A DNA stretch of 64,000 nucleotides from positions 310,001 through 374,000 of the IMG/VR virus record IMGVR_UViG_3300028840_001395, one strand, 5' to 3'. Positions 25,601-34,050 of this stretch are shown piece by piece; the first letter of the stretch is position 1, and every line of letters starts with the position of its first letter. The position numbers were made by a program, and so were the translations under genes. A model generated the notes under the pieces. That model ran no database searches and was not told where the DNA came from. It was given only the letters and a program-made list of their open reading frames with translations. Source of the DNA: a virus.

Positions 25601-26241
25601 ATCTTGTCACCGGCCACCAGGCTGCTCGAATCCGCGATGGTCGCGGCCCCCGTTGCCTTGGGCGACGGGGCGACGAGGGCCTGCCAGCACTCCAGAAACA
25701 CGAAGTCGGTTCGGTGAATGGTGCCGCTCGTCCCATCGTAGATGGTCGGGGGATCCAGGGTCACCAGGTTGTATCCCGCAGTCCGGGTGTTGGTGAACTC
25801 CACCACCACAGGCCGTCCGGCAACAACGGCTTCGAGACGGGGCAGCAGAATAGCATCGATCAGGGTGCGGTCATCGAGGATGTGAGCGCCATCCCCCACC
25901 GAGCCCAGTGACTCACCGATGGACTCGACCTGCTCCGAGTCGTCCACGACCTCGGAGGGGGCGCTCCCCAGGATGTAGTCGTTGTACACGTCGTGATGGG
26001 TCTGGCCTCGGAGCCAGCCCGAGTGAACTTGCCAGCGACGCAGGAGGTAGTTCTCCCAGAAAGACGCATCCTGGGCGGCGTCGAGTTCCGAGTCGAGGAC
26101 AGGCTTGCCGGATTCCCACACCATCGTCTGGAAGGAGCGGTCTCCGACCCGAAGGTTGCGTGACACCGAATTGGGCGTCTGCGCGACGCTGTCGGGCTCT
26201 GCGAGCGCCCGGTAGTGCTTGTCTCGGTCCTTTACAGACAT
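22642..26241 (-). CDS. Phage appendage protein A (1199 aa), paralogue of the 2117-aa protein
   Basis: Its first 540 residues share the ordered landmarks of appendage protein B (V-W-E-S-G-K-P-V-L-D-S-E near 40-51, F-L-E-C-W-Q near 182, G-N-V-L near 332, R-I-Q-F-Q-Y-R near 363, G-L-W-V-S-G-D-G near 440, Y-A-I-P-I near 462, R-P-D-G-E-W-A-D-V-I-A-Q with L-D-L-R near 510). An insert near 195-320 carries an A-T-S-L-A-A-A-L-N module absent from that position in B. The C-terminal 650 residues are beta-rich and differ from B. No enzyme motif is seen. The gene starts ten bases after the upstream stop. It probably forms a baseplate or neck appendage that carries receptor-binding domains. Confidence 0.75.
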   Translation of the reverse strand: MSVKDRDKHYRALAEPDSVAQTPNSVSRNLRVGDRSFQTMVWESGKPVLDSELDAAQDASFWENYLLRRWQVHSGWLRGQTHHDVYNDYILGSAPSEVVDDSEQVESIGESLGSVGDGAHILDDRTLIDAILLPRLEAVVAGRPVVVEFTNTRTAGYNLVTLDPPTIYDGTSGTIHRTDFVFLECWQALVAPSPKATGAATIADSSSLVAGDKITINGMDMTATLAVPGLDEFLIVPGDDNATATSLAAALNNPANSFSTTVTAQEYANVVQLWSYEPGYGEVGPPPSGNYITLAVTTAVIGAMSISGPNLTGGEDRPNKPVNAQDKLFRHGNVLSAPASYLDDVMVDPVLRSETSQRIQFQYRIRATGAAEGVNFKTHPDGFSTKVLGPNAGIFAQGARATPAANVSGRSYPFVPADKVSTWDESSAVEYGVEDNGLWVSGDGSSQSAKDLGTVDGFVYAIPICFIFRYNDAGDPAAAAKGFNPVYNTNGAPRYQHTAYTGALGSIGAGHTDRPDGEWADVIAQSRLLDLRRHVMFAGADLQAEALYQIQSLLDGSLRTWAIDTDSKQTLGGGSGDVSTRFLVCNEVGREAAQQGAPPFSGDTQRGETIRNFDHVARRFGDQPVVERLVVAYHPSDQETGPSIGAGTVNPGKYVENPMGASVLQWSYGDILHLDLTKLDVTSLGGVFQGISGGGSSGVGMPDTSFTYFAPPGTKITDVLSAYHDDGNFELPIDQRVEIKTIGGLGTDHLRVELDVNDRRANGGIRGAATYPLVGSDGSIGDSGSPRRIFLEVEITYPLGVGTTDTPDFEIEPDPDIYDGSQGGPGPQIENSTNQRPNDFEDLMEPAFRQGYREVMLEYVANDTNGLTPGDRLEGAPVGEVHTESLVSRDDELYFPRRVWGPQQIHVEGDDAGAVSLDFTQCEFGSSSRKMVISNFTPLNSPQELCYIEYFPQDAIPNYGPIGAGYQIGVYFRSNAPQTAGVKEGSITTAGDGVLPTILRVEPLAMGQNVWSGQVGMGSLDLAFPYGSPLDQIAVNDGAMNTTKEWYFCASASIAIDDFDADTGLLALHPFVQGDVQNDLEFGSIGAGAGPEKDAEFRAYYPFADDTSYRPTIMSQPLYGATRHKVIVPILCRATEEVEGSDGGLLYRKDELLLIVISRFAELDDDNTVRFVDTDNRTSAALYRTRNLLLVVGPRNEGV

Positions 26242-26250
26242 ACTCGCGTC

Positions 26251-27009
26251 CTAGCTGATAGTCGCCATCAACTCGCCCACATAGGGCAACTGGGCCGGGT
26301 CAGCCATCGGATATTTCGCCTTTGCTGATCCCACGGCATCATTTGCTTCCTCATGGACGACCTTCAGAGCTTCTGCCACCGACTGTTCGTATTGCTGGGC
26401 GATACCCTTGAAGCGCCTCTTGACGAAAGCGATGGCCTTCTTCGTCTGGTCGGCCACTGCTGCCATGTCCGGCTTGTCCGAGATCACGATCCCGGCATTG
26501 ACCAGCTTCACCACTGCGGAGGCACCCCGCTTCTCGGCTTCCTCGACCACATGGTTCCGCGCGATGGCGCGGTTCGCATTCTTCTTGAGGAGAATCAGGC
26601 GCCCCTGGTACTCCGCAGGCCCGTCAATGGGAGCGATGATGCCCTTGATGTCCTCGATGGACTTCGCCTTCCGGAGAACACCCAACTGCTGACGCATCTC
26701 TTCGAGGCGTTCCTTGAGCTTCTCCTCGGATCCCACCAGGCTGAGCCAGTCATCCCACAACCGGCCCCGGCCAGATGACAGTTCCTTGACCTGGCGCTCC
26801 CAGCTCTTGACGTAATCTGCGAAGGCCTTGGCTCCCGCCTTGGCCTCGTCATCCCGCACGTATCCCTCGGTCGTCCGGGCTCCAGACCCGAATGGAACGT
26901 ACAAGATAGTGGCGGGGTTGTATGTCCCCGGCTTGTCGAAGGCCGAGATGTCGAACCCGCGAGCGGATTCATGGATCGTTGGCCCCCACTGATCAGCCAA
27001 GTGTGTCAT
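26251..27009 (-). CDS. Coiled-coil structural or accessory protein
   Basis: The 252-residue protein is mainly helical, with charged heptad-like stretches at about 60-135 (E-E-K-L-K-E-R-L-E-E-M-R) and about 180-235. It overlaps the upstream homing-endonuclease-like gene by four bases (ATGA). No family is recognised. Position suggests a virion assembly or chaperone role, but a partner role for the upstream nuclease-like protein is also possible. Confidence 0.6.
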   Translation of the reverse strand: MTHLADQWGPTIHESARGFDISAFDKPGTYNPATILYVPFGSGARTTEGYVRDDEAKAGAKAFADYVKSWERQVKELSSGRGRLWDDWLSLVGSEEKLKERLEEMRQQLGVLRKAKSIEDIKGIIAPIDGPAEYQGRLILLKKNANRAIARNHVVEEAEKRGASAVVKLVNAGIVISDKPDMAAVADQTKKAIAFVKRRFKGIAQQYEQSVAEALKVVHEEANDAVGSAKAKYPMADPAQLPYVGELMATIS

Positions 27010-27839
27010 CGTCCTTCTCCTCGAATCTTGAGCTTCCGGCGAGGAAACTCCCAGTCGGGAATCTCGGTCGAGTAGATGCTCTCGATGGCCTTCCAGAGCA
27101 CCGTGCTCTGGCTGATGATGAACACGTCCTCTCCCGTGGCTTCCTTGAAATCCTGGATCTTCTGGGCCAGTCCCGAAGGCAGGAACCCAGCCCGCTGCTG
27201 CCAGCCCACCACCTCAACCCATCCCACGGGAGCCAGGTCATAGAGGGACTGAAGCAATCGGAACGAAGGCACCCACGAAAGCCCGAAGATGGTCGGTCGA
27301 TACTCGTAGGGCACCCGCTCCCGAAGAAGCACCCGAGCGAAGTTCGCCTCCATGATCGACCGGCACGGATGCGGGATGCCCTTCCTGCGCCCGGCCTTCT
27401 TCCGACCCCCGTGGGGCCGTGGTCCGCTACCACTGCGGGGCAAGATGGCTTCGGAGAACTTCGACACCCGCTGACCGAGCCGTCCCAGGCTGATCGCCCG
27501 GCGATGGTCATCCGAGAGCTTCTTGCCCTTCCACGGGGCCGACTTCTTCAGCCGCTTCGACTGGGCCTCACGCTCATCGACCGAAGCCCAGCGACGCTTC
27601 GCGGCTGCCGACTGCTTGGCCCGGCACTCATCCGAGCGACGACGGCTGGCAGGCATGTCAAGGGCGGCTCCGGGGAACATAGCCAGATAGTTCGCCGGGG
27701 TCATGTCGTGAGCGGTTCGCAGATGACGCCCCAACTGCCGTCTCATCGCCCCACAGATACGACATTCGACCGCAAAGAGGCCGTTATCCTCCCTGGTCTG
27801 GGCCACAGCCCCTCCATTCTGGGCGACAGTGGCCAGCAT
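27006..27839 (-). CDS. Homing-endonuclease-like protein: MucR-type zinc finger, NUMOD3, degenerate PD-(D/E)XK
   Basis: The 277-residue protein has a Ros/MucR-type finger (C26-x2-C29-x9-H39-x4-H44, followed by the typical T-P-A-N-Y-L). A NUMOD3-like DNA-binding segment lies at 104-123 (K-L-S-D-D-H-R-R-A-I-S-L-G), and a nuclease fold at about 160-255. In free-standing phage nucleases of this fold the core reads E-A-N-F-A-R, then Y-x-P-D-F, then V-E-V-K-G. Here E164 is kept, but the aspartate is Ser192 (W-V-P-S-F) and the lysine is Val211 (V-E-V-V-G-W). It may therefore be inactive or use a shifted site. It is wedged by one- and four-base overlaps between tail genes, as expected of a free-standing mobile gene. 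Confidence 0.75.
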   Translation of the reverse strand: MLATVAQNGGAVAQTREDNGLFAVECRICGAMRRQLGRHLRTAHDMTPANYLAMFPGAALDMPASRRRSDECRAKQSAAAKRRWASVDEREAQSKRLKKSAPWKGKKLSDDHRRAISLGRLGQRVSKFSEAILPRSGSGPRPHGGRKKAGRRKGIPHPCRSIMEANFARVLLRERVPYEYRPTIFGLSWVPSFRLLQSLYDLAPVGWVEVVGWQQRAGFLPSGLAQKIQDFKEATGEDVFIISQSTVLWKAIESIYSTEIPDWEFPRRKLKIRGEGR

Positions 27840-28498
27840 CAGAAGGTGAATCTCCAGGTGATCGTCAGAACCGCCGTGGCGGGCTTGGTCACTACGCTGA
27901 AAGTCAGGTAGTTGGCCATGATGTCCTTGCCCGTCACGTCGATGGTCGGGTCGTAGTCGGTCGGCCCGTTGTTGATGGGGTTCTTGTTGTTCGGGTTGAG
28001 CGAGTAGGTGCTCATGAGCCCCATCTCGTTGAGCGGCCCGACCGCCTCGGACTCCCCGAAGGTGCAGGTGAAGTCCACGATGTTCGTCGGGTAGCTGACG
28101 GCCACGCCATCGGAGTTCCGATACGTCGTGGCCGAGAACGCCTTCCGGGCGACCTCGCTGTTGAGCTTCCGCTGCTCCGGCTGCGGAGCGTCCGGGTTGA
28201 GGATGTTCCCCGTGGCTCCCGTGCCCACGCCCAGCATCGTCAGGCCATTGTTCTGGGTCGGGTTGGGCTGAAGGCTGTCCTTGAACAGCCTGGCGGCCAG
28301 AATCCCAGCATCGAGGGTGACCACGTTGTCCACTTCGTAGGACAACAGAATCTCGTCGGAAGCAGCGTCCCGCATCTCGATGAAGACCTGGCCCCTGGCA
28401 TTGGCCAAGAGTCTCATGATCTCCTGGTTGGGACCAAGGCTCATGCCGAGTTTCACGGCTGTCTGGGCTCGCCTGATTTTCTCCTGAAACTGGGACAT
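27839..28498 (-). CDS. Small fibre/tail protein
   Basis: The 219-residue product has a helical N-terminus (residues 1-32) and a beta-rich body. It includes V-T-L-D-A-G-I-L-A-A-R near 61 and L-G-V-G-T-G-A-T-G near 88, a phrase typical of short fibre or fibre-attachment proteins where a helix precedes an M-x-V-G-T-G strand. It ends in alternating beta residues (L-T-I-T-W-R-F-T-F). It is the first gene after the largest gap of the late operon and may have its own promoter. Virion location is inferred. Confidence 0.65.
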   Translation of the reverse strand: MSQFQEKIRRAQTAVKLGMSLGPNQEIMRLLANARGQVFIEMRDAASDEILLSYEVDNVVTLDAGILAARLFKDSLQPNPTQNNGLTMLGVGTGATGNILNPDAPQPEQRKLNSEVARKAFSATTYRNSDGVAVSYPTNIVDFTCTFGESEAVGPLNEMGLMSTYSLNPNNKNPINNGPTDYDPTIDVTGKDIMANYLTFSVVTKPATAVLTITWRFTF

Positions 28499-28636
28499 AT
28501 CTGCTCTCCAGCGAGTCCTGTTCCCTACTCTTGCTCCATCATAGGCGATTTACCGACTAGAAGCCGGGCAGGACACCCCCGGCCCTTGCCGGAAAATCGC
28601 TCTCTCCTCTACACCATACCGAGTTCCGGGGCCGAA
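28499..28636 (-). promoter_or_regulatory. 138-base non-coding leader with nested inverted repeats
   Basis: This is the longest non-coding stretch inside the late operon. GCGATTT (28546-28552) pairs with AAATCGC (28594-28600), and between them CCGGC (28579-28583) pairs with GCCGG (28588-28592). On the minus strand a -10-like TATGAT (28539-28544) lies downstream of the stem. No T-tract follows the hairpin, so it is not a classical terminator. It may be a processing site or a promoter for the next genes. Confidence 0.4.
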
Positions 28637-31600
28637 TCACCGATATGAGCCAGGCGGTGCATTTTTGAAGAGAACGGCAGAGTTCAACTCGCCGCCCAAC
28701 GCATGTTGCCCGATGACCTTGCCTGTATCATCTACCACCGGCCCCACATAGTTCCCGCCGCTGGCATAGAGGTAGTTGTTCGGAAGCTCGACGCCACCCA
28801 CGGTGGGCAGAAGCTCATCCACAGGGGTAGGGGGCTTCTCCCAGAACGCAGACCCGCTCAAGGTCAGAAGGAAGCCACCAAAGGGGCTCCCCGTAGTCTG
28901 ACCTGTCTCATACAGCCCAGCACTGGCTCCGGTGCCCCCCAGAGGAGGCCCCGTGCCATCGGGACTGTAGATGGGGTCTCCACCCACATCCGAGTAGCCC
29001 GATTCACCCAGCGGAAGCCCACCCTCGCACATGGTCGAGAGCAGCCCCTCATCCCCAGAACTGACCTCGAAGAAGTCCAGTTCTTCATAAAGAGCTTCGG
29101 GATCATTCGTGAAATTCAGGATGCGGTAGTCCAAGCTGCCAATCGAGGCCCCGAGAGAAGCCCCGAGAGAAGCCCCCACCGAGTCAGGAACCGTGGCGAT
29201 CTCCCAGTGGTCGGTGCCCTGCTGGCTCTTGGGGACCGGAGGGGTGCCCTCGTTGAGCAGCGTCACGCTGTCCAGGAGGGGCTGAGCTTCGAGGTAGGTG
29301 TTCGTGACCGGCTTGCCGGGGATGAAAACGATGGTGACGGGGACGTTATCCCCGGAGAACGTGTAGTCGTTCCCCTCGTCGTCCTGGCCTAGCGTGATGG
29401 TCTGGCCGTCCGCCGCGAGGGTGAACATCTCGTAGGTGAAGATGGTATCCCCATCCACGATCTTCCAGATGCTCTGGGCGAAGAGATGGGCGGGCTTCAG
29501 CGTCACCCGGCGGCTATCGAGGGTGGTGACTACCACGCTCTCGTGGAGCAAGTCCTTGGTCATCTCACCGCTGGTGATGACGTTGCTGTAATTCAAGACC
29601 ATGTGCTGCGGTGCGGTGTAGTCGTTCGTGATGGGCTTGAACAGCTTGTAGCGAACGAAGTCCCACCGCTGCTGGGTCACGGACTCGGGATTCAAAGCAC
29701 CCCAGGAGACCTTCCCGAAGTTCGATTCCACCCTCGGCAGATCGGGGTACTCGACGTTGATCCATCCCGCCGAAGGCTCGGTCGTGTAGGTGGCGAATCC
29801 GGTGCCGGGAACGCCCGGAGTCTCCGGCTTGTAGTAGGGCGGCAGCGGGAGGTCAGGCCGGAATACGGTGACACCCCAGTCCGGCGTCTGGAACACCCGC
29901 AGATCCACGTAGTCGCGCCAGTCCATCTCCTCGATGACGGGGCCATACTGGGCCGAGTTCTGGGCCGATGAGTTATCCGTCCGGGGGATCTCCCAGGAGT
30001 TGATGTCGGTCTTGTCTCCGCCCCGCCAGACTCCGAGCGTGCGCTTGCACTCGTCGGTGGGCCGGAGGGAGTAGCTCAGCGACCGCCACCGCGATTCGCT
30101 AGCCAGACTCTGCGTAACGCCGGATACCGTGTTGTGCGCCCCAAACACGCAGGTATTCTGTCCCGTGTTGCCGGGGAAATCGAAGAGGTTGCGTGGGGGT
30201 GACTGCGCCTCGTCATCGATGTAGAGCGTGACCGCACTGAGCGGCGCGACGACACGGTAGGTATGGAACTCCCCGTCGTCCCACTCGAAAGGGTATTCCT
30301 GAACCACAAGGTCATCGATATCGATGAGTTGGACGCTGCTGTTTGGTCCGCCTCGAAGACGTACTCCGACATGGTGGTCGCCGCCCACGTCGGCGTGGAA
30401 CCGGATGCCAGTGTTGCCATTCGCATCTCCCGTCCATGAGTCCACAGCAATCCGGGCCTCGATGATACGCCCGCCCTGGTCAGAGAACGGCAATCCCGTC
30501 TTGTCCAGATGGCTCGTGAACTGGATGGTCTCCCCGGCACTCTGGCTCACCACCAGGTCTTGGGCCTGAACCGCCCTCGACCCATCCGAACCCGAGACCA
30601 CCTCCCAACCCTGCTCGGTCGGGTCGAGGATCCCCGAGATGCTCTCCACGGGCAGATCAACAAGCTGACGCCAGCTTGTGCCAGGTTGGTTCTCCACGTA
30701 CAAGAGCGTCGCCAGGCGAACCTCGCGCTGACCATCGTTCAGAATCGCCTCGGCATCTCCAGCACCCAACGTCCCTGACTCAACTTTGAACTTCAGTCGG
30801 AGGTCGAAGTTCGAGTCCGGGGCGAAGAATGGCTCCAATCTTTCGTAACCGAAGCTGAAATCCAAACTTTCGGAGGCCGTTGTGCCCTTGAGAAGCAGAA
30901 CATCGCCGCTGGAGTCAACTTCCGAGTACCCAAAGGGCTGGGTGATGAACCACAGTTCCGCGTCTTCCTCGCACTCGGGCAACTCGTCCATCTCGGTGTA
31001 CACCCGGAGGGCGAAGTCCCGAAGGTTCGTCTGATCTGGCACCACAGCGTAGCGGGTGAACGACCAGACCGACTGGTTCGTCCCTCGGCGGCTCAGTGAC
31101 CCCCAGAAGAACTGCCCACCCTGGCCGATGACAAGGTTCAAGCCCGTGTTGGCGGGCTCCTCCAGAGTGCAGACCGTCGAGGTCAGGTCGAGGAGGGTCG
31201 CCGTAGTCAGACCCGACATCGTGAGCTGAATACGCTGGGTGTCGGGGTCAACCACGAAGCGGTAGGACGAAGCCGTCCCCTGCCACTGGGTCTCGAAGAT
31301 GACTTCGGGGTAAGTGTTCCCGAACAGCTTGGGGTCAGCCGGGAAGGCCGGGCTCACCGTGATGGTCGTTGTCCCGTCACACTGGGCCACGACATGCTCT
31401 GCCGTGTACACCCCAGCCTGGGTGCCCTCAAGGATCTGGAACCTGTCACCGTCTGCCAGGTCTTGTGGGGCCTCGGCGGTGTTGACGATGAGGGTCGTGC
31501 TGTCCTCGATAGTCCCGGTGGTCTTGGAACCAAGCTCCCAGGACTCGACATTGTGGATGTAGCGGGCGTCGAGCAGCATCCCGACATGTTGTAGGCCATT

Positions 31601-34039
31601 CACCGACAGTGCGCCGACCAGGTAGAGATGCTGATCGTTGTGGAAGCCGAACCCGACTCCAGTGAACACACCGTCAGGAGAGAGGTTCTCTTCCTCGACA
31701 TGGAATCGAGCGACCATGCTGATCGAGGCCGGGAAGGTCAGGTCTTCCAGCCTGTAATACTCGGCCACCTGGGGGTCGTCGGGGTCGAAGGAACCACTCT
31801 GGAGATCGATGACGGTGTAGGTGCCCTCGTTGATGTTGACCTGGCCCGTATCCGTCCCCAGAAGCTCCCAGACGGGCGAACTCGCTATGGGGGTCTGTGT
31901 GCCCTCATAGGAGACAGCATAGCCCGCCAGCGCCCTCTCAAAGCCCTCCTGCTGCCCTGCGTGGGGACTCTGGTTCATCAGGAGCGTCGTGGGGCTGTTC
32001 AGGAGTGCGGAGTACTCCCTCTCGAAGCCCATGTAGCGGTGCCCGATGAGCTTGGGCTGAGGCCGACTGATCGGCCCCATGACGAGACCCATCGGGAACC
32101 GGGCCGTATCCGCTGCCCCCAGTCCAGCATCTGTGTCACCGTGCCAGGCCGGGTCGTGGTGCCCTCGGGCTCGGTTCCACTTGTTGAACACCAGGCCCAG
32201 CGTGTTGAGGCCCTCCATCACCATGATGGGGGTGTTCATCCACTTGTAGTCGAGCGACACGTCGAAGTCAGGGGTGCCCGGTGGCATCAGTGGGATGGGA
32301 ATGGCGGTCTTGATCTCCCCGATGTAGGGATTGACCGATGCAACCTCGACCGGGACTCCATTGACCTCGACCGTCACGTCCTGGTCTGTCGCGGGAGTCG
32401 CATCACCCCAGCCCTTGACCAGCGGCCCCCGCTTGGTCAACACCGAGTCATTGGCCAGCGAGGGGTCACCGATGAAGGATGACCCGGCGTTGTGCATGAA
32501 GTTCCAGGCTGCCGAGAACACGGTCTTGGTCGCCGTGTAGGAGATACCCCGGACGGTGAAACCCTCGACACTGAACGCCTCGTCGTAAAAGAACCAAGAA
32601 GCCCCACCATCACCCATCGAGGGCTGGTCGAAGAGAGCCTCGGCCCCCGAGGTGAGGGGAAGCTCGTTGAACAGGATGGCGTAGATGCCACCCTTGCGGT
32701 TCCTGACCACCGATACGGTGTTGGTGCCTGTGCTCCACTCGACGTTGAGCGTCGTATCGAAGGTTCCACACTGGATGCGAAGCTGATCAGCTCCGAGATT
32801 CTGCTGGAACGTGATGTCCACCTGGACACCCATGCCAGGCGGGCCACTCTGCACCCGGAACACCCCGACGTGAGGGTTCGGGAAAGATGAGAGCGGCGGA
32901 ACGTACTGGGTCGTCTCGGCGTTGAACGTGAAGTCCACCCGGAAGCTCGCCGGGTCGAGGGACGCCTTGCCCGTCGTATCCCAGAATCCCCAGCCGTAGG
33001 GTTCGTTGGCGACCTTGGACATCCACAGGTAGTTCGACACGATCTGCGATGTGCCGTTGGCCGGGAAGATCTCGATGCCGTCGAAGGTCGGGTCATCGCT
33101 CGGGAGCACAGAGCCGTCGTAGCTGATGGCTGTCGCAGGAGAGATGCTGGTTGCATAGTCCAGGGAGGTCATCCCCGTGACCTGCATGTGGACTTGATGC
33201 GGATCCCCACCATAGGGGTGCGTCACCGTCACGGGCGTGATGTCGATGGGGTAGTCCGGCGTCGGGGTGAACCCGTAGGACTCGGGGGCCAGGATGCCGT
33301 AGAGGTTCCCGACCGGCTCCTCTGCCTCGGGGAGCATGGCATGGAGGAAACTGAAGATCAGTTCATCCCCACTGATGGGGTAGACCACATAGGGCGGAGG
33401 CTCACCCTTGGTGTAGAGCGTCACCGGCACGTTGAGGATGGGGTTGCCCGAGATGTCGGTCGGCCCAGAGCAGTTGATCTGGTAGGTGCCACCCAGCATC
33501 GTTCCCGTGTGGGTGAGGATGACCGATGTAACCCCCCGCAGGTAGTCTCCGACCGAGATGCCCAGCGAGCCCATATCCCCGATATCGACGCGGGTGACCA
33601 CCGAGGGGCCACCGATGAGCGGTGTCAACGTGTAGCTGGCCGGGTCGGTCAGTGCGGGGTTGTTCGGGTCCATCGGCTCGGAGAAGAAGACCTCGATCTC
33701 CCAGCCGTTGAGGCTCAAGGCTGAGAGCATCCGGGGTGGGATGTGCTCGATAGACCCGTAGGGGCCTGTCCCGAAGGCGTCGCCGCCGTAGCCGCCGTCC
33801 ACCTCGATGTCGGGAGCCGGGAACATCCGACTGCCGTAGGAGGCCATCCCGTAGGGACTTCCTACAGGAGAAGTCCCCTGCCCGCCTCCGGGAACCCATC
33901 CCACGCCGCCGTAGCCAGAACCTTCGGGGTAGGAAGGGCAATCGTAGACCGCCTCCTGTCCCGGAGGGGGGAACGGCCCAGACCCGAACACGCTCCACTG
34001 GTAGCACTCGCTCGGGTCAGTATCAGGAGTCCAGCCCAA
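28637..34039 (-). CDS. Giant adhesin-like structural protein with Ig-like and lectin-like domains (1800 aa)
   Basis: The start is a TTG at 34039, directly after an in-frame TAG and eight bases from AGGGGG; the next Met is about residue 65. Residues 30-95 are Gly/Pro/Tyr-rich. Residues 100-215 resemble a bacterial Ig-like (SbsA/Big_5) domain: L-N-G-W-E-I-E-V-F-F-S-E-P-M-D, then D-I-S-G-N-P-I. Two regions look like concanavalin-type lectin folds (around 770-830 with G-V-G-F-G-F-H-N-D, and around 1165-1320 with N-T-G-I-R-F-H-A-D and H-T-Y-R-V). A short G-A-S-L repeat lies near 1625-1640. It should be virion-exposed and bind host glycans. No catalytic motif is recognised. Confidence 0.75.
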   Translation of the reverse strand: MGWTPDTDPSECYQWSVFGSGPFPPPGQEAVYDCPSYPEGSGYGGVGWVPGGGQGTSPVGSPYGMASYGSRMFPAPDIEVDGGYGGDAFGTGPYGSIEHIPPRMLSALSLNGWEIEVFFSEPMDPNNPALTDPASYTLTPLIGGPSVVTRVDIGDMGSLGISVGDYLRGVTSVILTHTGTMLGGTYQINCSGPTDISGNPILNVPVTLYTKGEPPPYVVYPISGDELIFSFLHAMLPEAEEPVGNLYGILAPESYGFTPTPDYPIDITPVTVTHPYGGDPHQVHMQVTGMTSLDYATSISPATAISYDGSVLPSDDPTFDGIEIFPANGTSQIVSNYLWMSKVANEPYGWGFWDTTGKASLDPASFRVDFTFNAETTQYVPPLSSFPNPHVGVFRVQSGPPGMGVQVDITFQQNLGADQLRIQCGTFDTTLNVEWSTGTNTVSVVRNRKGGIYAILFNELPLTSGAEALFDQPSMGDGGASWFFYDEAFSVEGFTVRGISYTATKTVFSAAWNFMHNAGSSFIGDPSLANDSVLTKRGPLVKGWGDATPATDQDVTVEVNGVPVEVASVNPYIGEIKTAIPIPLMPPGTPDFDVSLDYKWMNTPIMVMEGLNTLGLVFNKWNRARGHHDPAWHGDTDAGLGAADTARFPMGLVMGPISRPQPKLIGHRYMGFEREYSALLNSPTTLLMNQSPHAGQQEGFERALAGYAVSYEGTQTPIASSPVWELLGTDTGQVNINEGTYTVIDLQSGSFDPDDPQVAEYYRLEDLTFPASISMVARFHVEEENLSPDGVFTGVGFGFHNDQHLYLVGALSVNGLQHVGMLLDARYIHNVESWELGSKTTGTIEDSTTLIVNTAEAPQDLADGDRFQILEGTQAGVYTAEHVVAQCDGTTTITVSPAFPADPKLFGNTYPEVIFETQWQGTASSYRFVVDPDTQRIQLTMSGLTTATLLDLTSTVCTLEEPANTGLNLVIGQGGQFFWGSLSRRGTNQSVWSFTRYAVVPDQTNLRDFALRVYTEMDELPECEEDAELWFITQPFGYSEVDSSGDVLLLKGTTASESLDFSFGYERLEPFFAPDSNFDLRLKFKVESGTLGAGDAEAILNDGQREVRLATLLYVENQPGTSWRQLVDLPVESISGILDPTEQGWEVVSGSDGSRAVQAQDLVVSQSAGETIQFTSHLDKTGLPFSDQGGRIIEARIAVDSWTGDANGNTGIRFHADVGGDHHVGVRLRGGPNSSVQLIDIDDLVVQEYPFEWDDGEFHTYRVVAPLSAVTLYIDDEAQSPPRNLFDFPGNTGQNTCVFGAHNTVSGVTQSLASESRWRSLSYSLRPTDECKRTLGVWRGGDKTDINSWEIPRTDNSSAQNSAQYGPVIEEMDWRDYVDLRVFQTPDWGVTVFRPDLPLPPYYKPETPGVPGTGFATYTTEPSAGWINVEYPDLPRVESNFGKVSWGALNPESVTQQRWDFVRYKLFKPITNDYTAPQHMVLNYSNVITSGEMTKDLLHESVVVTTLDSRRVTLKPAHLFAQSIWKIVDGDTIFTYEMFTLAADGQTITLGQDDEGNDYTFSGDNVPVTIVFIPGKPVTNTYLEAQPLLDSVTLLNEGTPPVPKSQQGTDHWEIATVPDSVGASLGASLGASIGSLDYRILNFTNDPEALYEELDFFEVSSGDEGLLSTMCEGGLPLGESGYSDVGGDPIYSPDGTGPPLGGTGASAGLYETGQTTGSPFGGFLLTLSGSAFWEKPPTPVDELLPTVGGVELPNNYLYASGGNYVGPVVDDTGKVIGQHALGGELNSAVLFKNAPPGSYR

Positions 34040-34050
34040 CTATGCGCCCC

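Noticed and set aside
28579-28592. CCGGC-loop-GCCGG hairpin as a rho-independent terminator
   Set aside because: No T-tract follows in the direction of transcription; the stem is only five base pairs.
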